Positions 9,256-17,375 of a stretch of 64,000 nucleotides of DNA are shown here, in pieces. Positions within the stretch are counted from its first letter, which is position 1, and every line of letters starts with the position of its first letter. The stretch comes from Leeuwenhoekiella sp. MAR_2009_132 (GTDB taxonomy: Bacteria; Bacteroidota; Bacteroidia; Flavobacteriales; Flavobacteriaceae). The DNA is taken from NCBI RefSeq assembly GCF_000687915.1, contig NZ_JHZY01000004.1:441501-505500 (forward strand), written 5' to 3'. A program made the translations under genes and the position numbers. The notes under the pieces are model-generated. The model was not told the origin of the DNA, ran no database searches, and worked only from the letters and a program-made list of their open reading frames with translations.

Positions 9256-9993
9256 ATGAAAACTTTTACAATGACTTTTAGTGCCATTGCACAAATGGCG
9301 ACAGACGACTACGTTGGCTTCACCTTTTTTGTGGGAAGCATGGCTATGATGGCTGCATCAGCGTTTTTCTTCTTATCAATGAACGACTTTGACCGTAAAT
9401 GGAAAACTTCAATTCTAGTCTCAGGATTAATTACATTTATTGCAGCCGTACATTACTTCTATATGAGAGGATACTGGGAAGACTATTCAGAATCACCTAC
9501 CTTCTTTAGATATGTAGACTGGGTTCTTACCGTACCTTTAATGTGTGTTGAATTTTATCTGATTTTAAGAGTTGCGGGTGCAAAACGCTCTTTAATGTGG
9601 CGCCTTATTTTCCTTTCTGTTGTAATGCTGGTTACAGGTTACATCGGGGAAACTATTTATCGTGATCAGGCACAAATTTGGGGCTTAATTTCGGGTATCG
9701 CTTACTTTGTAATCGTATACGATATCTGGCTGGGAAGTGCTAAAAAACTAGCAACTAGTGCCGGTGGGCACGTTTTAAAAGCACACAAGACCTTATGTTG
9801 GTTTGTTTTAGTAGGCTGGGCAATTTATCCTTTAGGATATATGGCAGGAACTCCCGGATTTTATAGCGGCTGGTTTGATGGTCTAAGTATGGATGTTATT
9901 TATAACATTGGTGATGCAATTAACAAAATAGGATTTGGCCTGGTTGTATATAATCTCGCTATAATGTCTACCGAAAATAAGAAAACTGTTTAA
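9256..9993 (+). CDS. Proteorhodopsin, light-driven proton pump
   Basis: A 245-residue seven-helix retinal protein of the inner membrane. Helix C carries Asp88 (proton acceptor), Thr92 and Glu99 (donor), the DTE triad of proton pumps, in RYVDWVLTVPLMCVE. His66 matches the conserved His75 that pairs with the acceptor. Retinal binds Lys224 in helix G (GDAINKIGF). The tuning residue corresponding to position 105 is Met96, as in green-absorbing flavobacterial pumps. In helix E, Gly143 aligns with Phe152 of the SAR86 protein, leaving room for a carotenoid. It has its own downstream terminator and lies divergent to blh. Confidence 0.97.
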   Translation: MKTFTMTFSAIAQMATDDYVGFTFFVGSMAMMAASAFFFLSMNDFDRKWKTSILVSGLITFIAAVHYFYMRGYWEDYSESPTFFRYVDWVLTVPLMCVEFYLILRVAGAKRSLMWRLIFLSVVMLVTGYIGETIYRDQAQIWGLISGIAYFVIVYDIWLGSAKKLATSAGGHVLKAHKTLCWFVLVGWAIYPLGYMAGTPGFYSGWFDGLSMDVIYNIGDAINKIGFGLVVYNLAIMSTENKKTV

Positions 9994-10027
9994 GCGATTT
10001 TAGTTAGTAATAAAAAGGTTTAAACTG

Positions 10028-10060
10028 AAAGCGGAACTATTTATTTAGTTCCGCTTTTAT
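10028..10060 (+). terminator. Terminator of the proteorhodopsin gene
   Basis: AAAGCGGAACT (10028-10038) pairs perfectly with AGTTCCGCTTT (10047-10057) around an 8-base loop and is followed by a T-rich stretch. Confidence 0.88.
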
Positions 10061-10075
10061 TTTTTATATGTTATG

Positions 10076-10150
10076 TCTAAAATCTACATACGCTCAGGAA
10101 CCTCTATTCCCAATAAGCTAAAAGCTGATGCTATCACTTCAATAACTTTT
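10076..10150 (-). repeat. Duplicated 3' end of argS (left copy of a 75-bp direct repeat)
   Basis: These 75 bases match 15443-15517, the 3' end of argS, at 72 of 75 positions. The minus-strand reading ends EVIASAFSLLGIEVPERM then TAG, the ArgRS C-terminus, with an intact frame over about 22 codons. Two of the three differences are silent. The rest of argS is absent here: to the right the match ends and the lipoprotein terminator begins. The copy therefore marks a junction between the proteorhodopsin flank and the 5.3-kb signalling cassette. Confidence 0.93.
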
Positions 10151-10174
10151 AAGCTTGATATTTTTTAAATACAA

Positions 10175-10205
10175 AAAGCCATATCGCAAATACGATATAG
10201 CTTTA
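10175..10205 (-). terminator. Terminator of the repeat-containing lipoprotein gene
   Basis: On the minus strand AGCTATATCG pairs with CGATATGGCT (one G-U pair) around a 6-base loop, followed by a T run. It lies about 20 bases after the lipoprotein stop codon. Confidence 0.8.
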
Positions 10206-10223
10206 TCATTGTAGAAAATGGTC

Positions 10224-11288
10224 TTAAATTTTAGAAAAAACAATTTTAAAACTACTGTCTGTTCTGCTCTCAAGTTCTATTTTGCTTGAAGTCTGAGAAA
10301 TTACTTTAAAAGTACCATTGAGAATTGAAAAACTAGAGTTTCCTTCAAATTCTAAATCAAGAAGAACCACAGTCTCTGACTCAGTCTCAAACTCAGCTTC
10401 GACATTTTCTAAAATATTTGTAACCTTATTACGTACTTTAACTTGGCCATCATTTGCAAAATTAAATGTAAAATTTGCAAAATTTGACGTAAAATCTGCT
10501 CCTGCTTTAATGCCAGAATCGATTTTAAATGTAGTATCACTTAGAAAACCTTCTAGTTCTTTTCTCAAATTTAAGGCTTCTGCTTCTGCTTCATCTTCTA
10601 AATCATCACTCGCTTCACACGATTCTAGTTGCTCTGCAAATTCAAGATCAGAATTTATAGCGATCTGGCTATTACTTTCAGAAGACGCACTTATAGGATA
10701 TTGAATACTAAAAAATTGATTCTCATCTAGGCCGCTAATAAAAGTATAAGTCTCTTGTTTACTAGTTAAGACAACGCTTCCTGTTTGTTGTGCATTTGCA
10801 TCAAAAGTAAAAACGCGTATTGGGAAGTTAAGATCTAAACACGAGATTGCGTCGTCTCTTGTTTCATCACTGCTTTCGCAAGTTTTCCTTAAAGCGTCAA
10901 ACTCTTGTTGATTTGCAATGGTAACTTTAGAATAGTTACTTAACTGCACTTGTATAGGATACTGAAATTCTACCGAATCATCATCATTTGTAAATTTTGC
11001 AAAAAGTTCTGCAACAAGACTAAGACTAGACTCACTAACTAAAGTTACTTCTTGACCATTTATAGTTGCTACAACAGGAAATACGATAGAAGCACAACTA
11101 ATCCCATCTAGTATATCATCGTTAGACCCATCAGAAGCATTATTACGCGTTAGTAAATCTGCAGTTTTTGAATTAGACGCATTAGTCTCACTTCCTTGAT
11201 CTATGTAAACGTCCTCTTCGTTTTGACAGGAGGTAAACAAAAGTGTAGCAATCGTAAAAATTCCTAGTATTGATTTCAAATTTTTCAT
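10224..11288 (-). CDS. Secreted lipoprotein with duplicated Cys-bounded domain
   Basis: A 354-residue protein with an SPII signal (LLFTSCQ, lipidated Cys21) and an acidic linker, so it is probably anchored in the outer membrane. It contains two similar modules: Cys65-Cys137 (SCASIVFPVV ... VEFQYPIQVQL ... ANQQEFDALRKTC) and Cys150-Cys224 (SCLDLNFPIR ... FSIQYPISAS ... NSDLEFAEQLESC). Each module starts and ends with a Cys that could form a disulfide. A coiled acidic segment (230-250) leads to a beta-rich C-terminal domain. The gene is divergent from the ECF sigma gene and carries the same promoter motif as the fecR-TonB receptor pair, so it is a probable regulon member. The ligand is unknown. 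Confidence 0.8.
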   Translation of the reverse strand: MKNLKSILGIFTIATLLFTSCQNEEDVYIDQGSETNASNSKTADLLTRNNASDGSNDDILDGISCASIVFPVVATINGQEVTLVSESSLSLVAELFAKFTNDDDSVEFQYPIQVQLSNYSKVTIANQQEFDALRKTCESSDETRDDAISCLDLNFPIRVFTFDANAQQTGSVVLTSKQETYTFISGLDENQFFSIQYPISASSESNSQIAINSDLEFAEQLESCEASDDLEDEAEAEALNLRKELEGFLSDTTFKIDSGIKAGADFTSNFANFTFNFANDGQVKVRNKVTNILENVEAEFETESETVVLLDLEFEGNSSFSILNGTFKVISQTSSKIELESRTDSSFKIVFSKI

Positions 11289-11334
11289 AATTATTAAATT
11301 TAGATTTGAATTTAAATTTTATCACATTCAACAC

Positions 11335-11363
11335 TAAGACAACTTAAAATCTATTTACCCTAC
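11335..11363 (-). promoter_or_regulatory. Candidate ECF-sigma promoter of the lipoprotein gene
   Basis: On the minus strand GTAGGGTA (11356-11363), a 12-base spacer and GTTGTCTTA (11335-11343) lie 46 bases before the lipoprotein start codon. The same two boxes with the same spacer length occur at 11960-11988 upstream of fecR. The length and layout are those of an ECF -35/-10 pair. Confidence 0.75.
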
Positions 11364-11432
11364 CTCAAAAATAATAAAGATTAATTTTGTTATTTTTTAA
11401 TTTATAATAAGCTCCTGTAATTCCCTAATGCT

Positions 11433-11951
11433 TTGAAAATTTCAGAATTAAATAATTTATGTAAAGAAACTGTATTTCAGAATTTTTATATTTCTCTAAT
11501 ACAAGGCGCAAAAAATTTTGCATTCTATAAATGTGGAGATGAGTCACAGGCACTTGACTTAACACAAGAGGCATTTATTAAAATTTGGGAGAATTGTAAT
11601 CGTATTGAATTCTCAAAAGCAAAAACTTATTTATTTACGACTATAAATAATCAATTTTTAAATAGTGTAAAGCATCAAAAAGTTGTGCTTAACTATGAGA
11701 AAAAAACTCTTACCGAGGATCGCTCTTTTCAAGATCCTGAATTTATACTGGAAGAACAAGAATTTAAATCAAAACTACGAACTGCAATCTCTAATCTGAG
11801 TGAAGGTCAGCGAGAGGTTTTTTTAATGAATAGAATTGACGGAAAAAAATACAAAGAAATTGCAGAACTGTTAGACATTTCAATCAAAGCCGTAGAAAAA
11901 AGAATGAGTCTAGCTTTAAAAGCATTGAGAGCTGAAATACCTAATATCTAA
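11433..11951 (+). CDS. RNA polymerase ECF sigma factor (FecI-like)
   Basis: A 172-residue sigma-70 family protein with only regions 2 and 4. Region 2 is seen as DESQALDLTQEAFIKIWEN (about residues 36-54) and the following YLFTTINNQFLN. Region 4 contains LSEGQREVFLMNRIDGKKYKEIAELLDIS and the recognition helix IKAVEKRMSLALKALR. It would direct RNA polymerase to extracytoplasmic-response promoters under control of the FecR-like anti-sigma that follows. The start must be the TTG at 11433: an in-frame stop lies at 11418 and no ATG is available before conserved sequence. A candidate vegetative -7 box TAATTTTG lies at 11382-11389. Confidence 0.93.
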   Translation: MKISELNNLCKETVFQNFYISLIQGAKNFAFYKCGDESQALDLTQEAFIKIWENCNRIEFSKAKTYLFTTINNQFLNSVKHQKVVLNYEKKTLTEDRSFQDPEFILEEQEFKSKLRTAISNLSEGQREVFLMNRIDGKKYKEIAELLDISIKAVEKRMSLALKALRAEIPNI

Positions 11952-11959
11952 ATATCTAA

Positions 11960-11988
11960 GTAGGGTATTTCAAATTATGGTTGTCTTA
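11960..11988 (+). promoter_or_regulatory. Candidate ECF-sigma promoter of the fecR-TonB receptor operon
   Basis: GTAGGGTA (11960-11967), a 12-base spacer and GTTGTCTTA (11980-11988) lie in the 54-base gap between the sigma and fecR genes. The boxes are identical to those before the divergent lipoprotein gene. Transcription from here would give a leader of only about ten bases before the fecR ATG at 12006. Confidence 0.75.
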
Positions 11989-12005
11989 CTCATAGAATAG
12001 CGTTT

Positions 12006-12917
12006 ATGGAAAATGAAAAAAACATATTAAAATGGCTTAATGGCGAAATGAGTCCTTTAGAATTAGAAGCATTTAAAAAAACCTCTGATTATAAAAAATA
12101 TGCTCAAATAGCGAATTATTCTACTAACCTGAAGACTGAGCAATTAGATTTGACAAAAAGCTATGCAGATTTAAAGACTAAATTAGAAGAAAGAACCAAA
12201 TCAAAATTAGTAACACCTAATTTTAAATGGATGGGTGCTGCGGCTGCGGCGGTAGTAATTTTATTATTTTCAACCTACTTTATTTTTAGTGAGCGGCAGA
12301 TAGATACCGTAGCCAAAGTTGCACAAACAAAACAAACACAACTACCTGATGCTTCAGATGTTCTGCTAAATTCGGAAAGTAGGCTTTCTTACACTATTAA
12401 AGAGTGGAAAAAAGGGAACCGTGAAGTAAATTTAGAAGGCGAAGCCTTTTTTAAAGTAACAAAGGGAAGCGATTTTAAGGTAACAACAACTACAGGAGTT
12501 GTACAAGTTTTAGGAACTCAGTTTAATGTAAGAGATCACAATGATTATTTTGAAGTGCAATGTTATGAGGGCAGAGTGCGCGTAACTTTTAATAATCAAA
12601 AAATAATTCTATTATCGGGTGAGCGGTACCGTTTTATAAATGGCTCAGGAGAAAAAATAGACGGCCTTGCTGCCAAACAACCATCATGGATTACAGATGA
12701 AAGCAATTTTGATGAGGTACCTGTTAAATACGTGATAAATGAATTAGAACGAAAGTACGATGTGAAAATCACTACTGAATATATAGACCTAAAGCAATTA
12801 TTTACGGGCAGTTTTAGTACAACAGATTTAGAAAAAGCTTTGAAATCTGTGGCTATTCCCTTAGGATTAAATTTTGAATATATAGGAAAGAAAACCATTC
12901 GCTTGTATGCAAATTAA
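12006..12917 (+). CDS. FecR-family anti-sigma factor
   Basis: A 303-residue inner-membrane regulator. A short cytoplasmic N-terminal domain (residues 1-73, LKWLNGEMSPLELEAF) would hold the sigma factor, a single membrane helix spans about 75-94 (MGAAAAAVVILLFSTYFIF), and the periplasmic part has a FecR domain (LPDASDVLLNSESRLSY ... GTQFNVRD) followed by a DUF4974-type C-terminal domain (FDEVPVKYVINELERKYDVKI). In this family the periplasmic part senses the signalling domain of the partner TonB receptor. It overlaps that receptor gene by 11 bases, so the two are translationally coupled. Confidence 0.94.
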   Translation: MENEKNILKWLNGEMSPLELEAFKKTSDYKKYAQIANYSTNLKTEQLDLTKSYADLKTKLEERTKSKLVTPNFKWMGAAAAAVVILLFSTYFIFSERQIDTVAKVAQTKQTQLPDASDVLLNSESRLSYTIKEWKKGNREVNLEGEAFFKVTKGSDFKVTTTTGVVQVLGTQFNVRDHNDYFEVQCYEGRVRVTFNNQKIILLSGERYRFINGSGEKIDGLAAKQPSWITDESNFDEVPVKYVINELERKYDVKITTEYIDLKQLFTGSFSTTDLEKALKSVAIPLGLNFEYIGKKTIRLYAN

Positions 12918-15447
12918 AAAGTGGTACATTCTAATCATAATTTTGTTATATGTAAACCTGCCTGGTTATACTCAAAATAATCAAGGTCAGGCTCTAGAGC
13001 AATTGCTAACTCAACTGGAAAATCAATTTGATGTTAAATTCTCATACGGCGTAAAGACTATTGCAGATTTTAAAGTACCATCAAATTTAAAGTTTAGTAC
13101 GCTTAACGAAGCTCTTATATTTTTAAATACTAAAACCTCCTTTGAAGCAATAGCACTAGATGAGCGGTATATTACCATCTCTCCTTCTAAAAAAAACATC
13201 TCACTCTGTGGGGTGGTAACTGATTCAGAAACAGGTGAAATATTACCGGGTGCTAGTATAAGTTTAAGTAAAAATCAAGGCTCTATAGCAAATAATAATG
13301 GTGCTTTCAGCATCGTTACTGAAACAGTAAATCTTAACATCTCAATTTCTTTTATTGGCTATAAAACCTCTACTATACCTGTAAAAGAGCTAGTCTCAAC
13401 TACCGGAAATTGCTTAAATATACCGCTTACACCAGAGAAAATTAATTTAGAAGAAATTGTAATTACTCGGTTTCTCACTAGAGGGTTACAACGCAGTCAG
13501 GATGATAAATTAATCATTAACAGTAAAAAATTTGGTATTCTGCCGGGACTCACAGATCCCGATGTTCTACAAACTATACAAGTGTTACCGGGCATAGAAA
13601 GTATTGATGAAAGTTTAAACAATATTAATGTACGAGGTGGTACTCAAGACGAAAATCTAATGTTGTGGGATGATATAGTTATGTATCATTCAGGTCATTT
13701 TTTTGGGTTGATTTCGGCCTACAATCCCAACCTCACAGAACGCGTAGAAGTAGGAAAAAATGGAACTTCTTCAGAATATAGTGGTGGTGTTAGCGCCACT
13801 GTAAGTATGTTTACTTCAGATAAAATAGACAAAAACTTAACAGGCAGCGTGGGTTTAAATGCCCTAAGTACAGATGCATTTCTACAGATACCTTTAAGTG
13901 ATAAACTTGCCTTTCAATTTTCTGGCAGAAGATCTCTAACAGATCAATTGCAAACACCTACCTATAAAGCCTATTACAAACGTAGTTTTCAGGACTCTGA
14001 AATTAATAATCAACAAGAAACTACAAATCCAAATCAACAAACCTCCTCAGATTTTTCGTTTTACGATTATTCAGGGAAAATGCTTTACAATTTCAACGAC
14101 AAGCAAAAAATACGCTTAAGCTTTATCAAAATTAGCAATGATCTTTTTTATGAAGAAACTACTACCGAAGAGAATATTCCCGCTAAACAAAGTCAATTAT
14201 CACAAAAAAATCTAGCCTTTGGTGTAAATCTCAGCTCCACGTGGTCCAACGCGTACACGACCTATATAAATGCTTATTATACCAAATACAATATAGATTC
14301 TGAAGAGTTTGAAACAGCTTCGCAACAGCAATTAGATCAAGAAAATGAGGTGTTAGAAACCAGTATAAAATACAAAGGCACACTACTATTATCTCCACAA
14401 CTAAGTTGGTTGCATGGATATCAATTTATTGAAACCGGAATACGCAATGTAACTCGTGTTAACCAACCTCTTTTTAACCAACGGCAAAAAAACGTATTAC
14501 GGAGCCACAGTATATTTAATGATTTATCTTTAGAATATAAGGGGCTGTTTCTTAGATCTGGTGTACGGGTTTCATATTTTGAAAAATTTAAAAAGCTTCG
14601 CATTGAGCCCAGAATTAATGCCCGGCAAAAGTTTGCAAACTACTTCTCAGTAAAACTTCAGGGTGAGTTTAAATATCAGACCGCCACTCAAATTATTGAT
14701 TTTGAAAATGATTTTCTAGGCGTTGAAAATAGACGATGGATTTTAGCTAACGATAATGATATCCCACTTATACGCAGTAAACAACTATCTCTGGGTTTTG
14801 ACTACAATCATCGGGGCTGGCTTATAGACATAACAGGGTTTTATAAAAGGGTCTCTGGTATTACAGCTTCAAATCAAGGTTTTCAAAATCAATTTCAATT
14901 CATTAAGACTTCAGGAAGTTATACTGCAAATGGTATTGAAGTTATTTTGAACAAAAATTTAAGCAACGCAAGTGCTTGGCTTACCTATACGTTTTCACAA
15001 AATGATTATACCTTTGAAAAATTAAGCCCAGCTTCGTTTCCTAACAATACAGATATTAGACATTCCTTTACGCTAGCAACAAATTATGCAATCTTTAAAA
15101 ATTTAAAAATTGCAGCTGGTGCAACATACCGAAGTGGCAGACCATATACAAAACCTATTGAGCCAGAAACCTTACCAGCTGGCAATAACTATAGCGTTGT
15201 AAATTATGGATTACCTAACGCCGAAAATCTAGATGATTTTTTTAGGTTAGATGCTTCTCTAGCTTATGAATTTAAGTGGCAAAAAGTTATGTCAAAATTT
15301 ACTGTAGGCGTTCTCAACATTCTAGATACTCAAAACACAATTCAGCAGTATTATGAAGTTAATCCTGAAAATAGACAAGAAACCCTAGCTATCGTAAATA
15401 CTTCGCTAGGAATTACGCCCAATGCCTCCTTACGCATAAATTTCTAA
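12907..15447 (+). CDS. TonB-dependent outer-membrane receptor with STN signalling domain
   Basis: An 846-residue transporter-sensor. After a signal peptide (about residues 1-22) come an STN/secretin-N domain (about 25-97, ALEQLLTQLENQFDVKFSYG) that would contact FecR, a carboxypeptidase-like beta-sandwich (about 100-180, GVVTDSETGEILPGASISL), a plug (DPDVLQTIQVLPGIESI ... NINVRGGTQDENLMLWDD) and a 22-strand barrel ending in RINF. No SusD gene follows, so this is not a glycan-type SusCD pair; the divergent lipoprotein may be its surface partner. Candidate cargoes include iron complexes or other scarce ligands, but the sequence does not identify one. The gene ends 3 bases before argS. Confidence 0.93.
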   Translation: MQIKKWYILIIILLYVNLPGYTQNNQGQALEQLLTQLENQFDVKFSYGVKTIADFKVPSNLKFSTLNEALIFLNTKTSFEAIALDERYITISPSKKNISLCGVVTDSETGEILPGASISLSKNQGSIANNNGAFSIVTETVNLNISISFIGYKTSTIPVKELVSTTGNCLNIPLTPEKINLEEIVITRFLTRGLQRSQDDKLIINSKKFGILPGLTDPDVLQTIQVLPGIESIDESLNNINVRGGTQDENLMLWDDIVMYHSGHFFGLISAYNPNLTERVEVGKNGTSSEYSGGVSATVSMFTSDKIDKNLTGSVGLNALSTDAFLQIPLSDKLAFQFSGRRSLTDQLQTPTYKAYYKRSFQDSEINNQQETTNPNQQTSSDFSFYDYSGKMLYNFNDKQKIRLSFIKISNDLFYEETTTEENIPAKQSQLSQKNLAFGVNLSSTWSNAYTTYINAYYTKYNIDSEEFETASQQQLDQENEVLETSIKYKGTLLLSPQLSWLHGYQFIETGIRNVTRVNQPLFNQRQKNVLRSHSIFNDLSLEYKGLFLRSGVRVSYFEKFKKLRIEPRINARQKFANYFSVKLQGEFKYQTATQIIDFENDFLGVENRRWILANDNDIPLIRSKQLSLGFDYNHRGWLIDITGFYKRVSGITASNQGFQNQFQFIKTSGSYTANGIEVILNKNLSNASAWLTYTFSQNDYTFEKLSPASFPNNTDIRHSFTLATNYAIFKNLKIAAGATYRSGRPYTKPIEPETLPAGNNYSVVNYGLPNAENLDDFFRLDASLAYEFKWQKVMSKFTVGVLNILDTQNTIQQYYEVNPENRQETLAIVNTSLGITPNASLRINF

Positions 15448-15517
15448 AATCTACATACGCTCAGGAACCTCTATTCCTAATAAGCTAAAAGCTGATGCTA
15501 TTACTTCACTAACTTTT
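15443..15517 (-). repeat. argS 3' end, right copy of the 75-bp direct repeat
   Basis: This is the genuine 3' end of argS plus the last bases of the TonB receptor gene. It matches 10076-10150 in the same orientation with three mismatches. The two copies bound a 5.3-kb segment that holds the lipoprotein, sigma, anti-sigma and receptor genes. Confidence 0.93.
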
Positions 15518-17226
15518 TTTGAGAGCGCTACGCGGAAGCTTTTCTCTTCATCTCTATCTGCTCCTAAAATCGAAACTTGCTGGTAAAAAGAATTAAACTC
15601 TTTAACCAAATCATACGTGTAATTAGCAATTAAAGCCGGACTGTGATTTTCTGCTGCTAATTTTATGGTTTCAGGATATAAAGCGACTTGCTTTATCAGT
15701 TCTTTTTCTTTAGGATGTAAGTCATTATGATCTGCAGTAACCGGCACCCCATTATCTACTGCCTTTCTCAAAATAGACTGAATACGCGCATAGGTATACT
15801 GTATAAAAGGTCCTGTATTTCCTTGAAAATCTACAGACTCTTCGGGATTGAAAAGAATACGTTTTTTAGGATCTACTTTAAGAATATAATATTTTAATGC
15901 ACCCAGCCCTATTATCTTATACAACTCCTGCTTCTCTGTATCGCTATAGCCATCAAGCTTACCTAATTCTTCAGCAATATTGCCTGCTGTGGTTGTCATT
16001 TCATTAATAAGATCATCTGCGTCAACTACAGTACCTTCGCGGCTTTTCATTTTTCCGCTTGGCAAGTCTACCATTCCATAGCTTAAATGATACAGGTTTT
16101 CAGCCCAGTCATATCCTAGTTTTTTCAGAATTAAAAACAAGACTTTAAAATGATAATCCTGCTCATTACCTACCGTATAAATCATTCCGCCTACATCGTT
16201 GTGATCTTTTACACGTTGTATTGCTGTACCTATATCTTGCGTCATATATACCGCAGTACCATCGCTACGCAAAACTATTTTTTCATCAAGACCGTCTGCT
16301 GTTAAATCGCACCAGACTGAACCATCTTCCTTTCTATAAAAAACTCCGTTTCTAAGGCCTTCTTCAATATTATCTTTACCTAATAAATAGGTATTGCTTT
16401 CATAATAGTAACTGTCAAAATCTACACCCAGATTTTTATACGTTTCTTCAAAACCTGCATAAACCCAGCTGTTCATCATTTCCCAAAGCGCAACTACCTC
16501 CTTATCTCCTGATTCCCATTTGCGTAACATATCCTGTGCCTCGAGGATTAAAGGAGCTTGTTTCTCTGCTTCTTCCTTTGTCTTTCCCTGAGCTACTAGA
16601 TATGATTGCTCTTCTTTGTAGGCTTTATCAAACTTCACGTAGTAATTACCTACCAGTTTGTCTCCTTTTAAACCTGTAGACTCCGGTGTTTCACCCTCAC
16701 CAAATTTTTTCCAGGCAAGCATACTTTTACAAATATGAATCCCACGGTCATTTATAATTTGTGTTTTATAAACTTTTTTACCTGAGGCTTTTATGATTTC
16801 TGCTACAGAATATCCTAACAGATTATTGCGTACGTGGCCTAAATGCAACGGCTTATTCGTATTTGGTGAAGAGTACTCTACCATCAAAGCCTTACCTTCT
16901 GCAGATTTATGTCCGTAATTTTCTATAGAACGTATTTGCTTAAAAAACTCTAAATAGTAACTGTCTGCTATAACCAGATTCAGAAAACCTTTAACCACAT
17001 TAAAATCAGAAATTTCGGTAAGATTCTCCTTTACATAGGCCCCTATTTGCTCGCCAATAACCGCAGGGTTTCCTTTAGCAACTCGCAAAATAGGAAATAC
17101 CACAACCGTTAAATCACCTTCAAAATCCTTGCGTGTAGGTTGTAGTTCTACTTCGTTTAATTCGGCATTAAAAAGGTTTCGTACTGCATCTTTAACGGCT
17201 TGACTTAATTTTTCTGGTAAATTCAT
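15451..17226 (-). CDS. argS: Arginyl-tRNA synthetase
   Basis: A 591-residue class I aminoacyl-tRNA synthetase that charges tRNA-Arg. The N-terminal Arg-tRNA recognition domain is followed by the catalytic core with the HIGH-type motif SSPNTNKPLHLGHVRNN (about residues 120-135) and the KMSK-like GKMKSREGTVVDADDL. The C-terminal anticodon-binding DALR domain ends in IEVPERM. The ATG at 17226 is preferred over a TTG eight codons upstream. A good vegetative promoter lies just before it. Its last 22 codons are duplicated at 10084-10150, beside the proteorhodopsin gene. Confidence 0.97.
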   Translation of the reverse strand: MNLPEKLSQAVKDAVRNLFNAELNEVELQPTRKDFEGDLTVVVFPILRVAKGNPAVIGEQIGAYVKENLTEISDFNVVKGFLNLVIADSYYLEFFKQIRSIENYGHKSAEGKALMVEYSSPNTNKPLHLGHVRNNLLGYSVAEIIKASGKKVYKTQIINDRGIHICKSMLAWKKFGEGETPESTGLKGDKLVGNYYVKFDKAYKEEQSYLVAQGKTKEEAEKQAPLILEAQDMLRKWESGDKEVVALWEMMNSWVYAGFEETYKNLGVDFDSYYYESNTYLLGKDNIEEGLRNGVFYRKEDGSVWCDLTADGLDEKIVLRSDGTAVYMTQDIGTAIQRVKDHNDVGGMIYTVGNEQDYHFKVLFLILKKLGYDWAENLYHLSYGMVDLPSGKMKSREGTVVDADDLINEMTTTAGNIAEELGKLDGYSDTEKQELYKIIGLGALKYYILKVDPKKRILFNPEESVDFQGNTGPFIQYTYARIQSILRKAVDNGVPVTADHNDLHPKEKELIKQVALYPETIKLAAENHSPALIANYTYDLVKEFNSFYQQVSILGADRDEEKSFRVALSKKVSEVIASAFSLLGIEVPERM

Positions 17227-17247
17227 GAGTGTTTTTTTCTGAAGCCG

Positions 17248-17277
17248 CAAAGATAAGCAAAAGCAGGCTTTAGCAAA
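17248..17277 (-). promoter_or_regulatory. Vegetative promoter of argS
   Basis: On the minus strand TTTG (17274-17277), an 18-base spacer and TATCTTTG (17248-17255) match the Bacteroidota -33/-7 consensus (TTTG, TANNTTTG). The -7 box ends 21 bases before the ATG at 17226. Confidence 0.7.
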
Positions 17278-17375
17278 GCGAAAAGCCTACAGCCTAATAC
17301 ATAGTCTCTATTTTAATTCTATTTAAGGATTGCTAAATATAATTTCTACACAAACTTGTATCTTTAAAAGAAAAA

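Noticed and set aside
10084..10160. Small minus-strand coding sequence ending EVPERM
   Set aside because: It is the duplicated argS tail without a start codon or upstream domain, so it is listed as a repeat and not a gene.
10318..10704. 128-residue plus-strand open frame opposite the lipoprotein gene
   Set aside because: Ser/Lys-rich shadow of the acidic lipoprotein on the other strand; no start context and no family resemblance.
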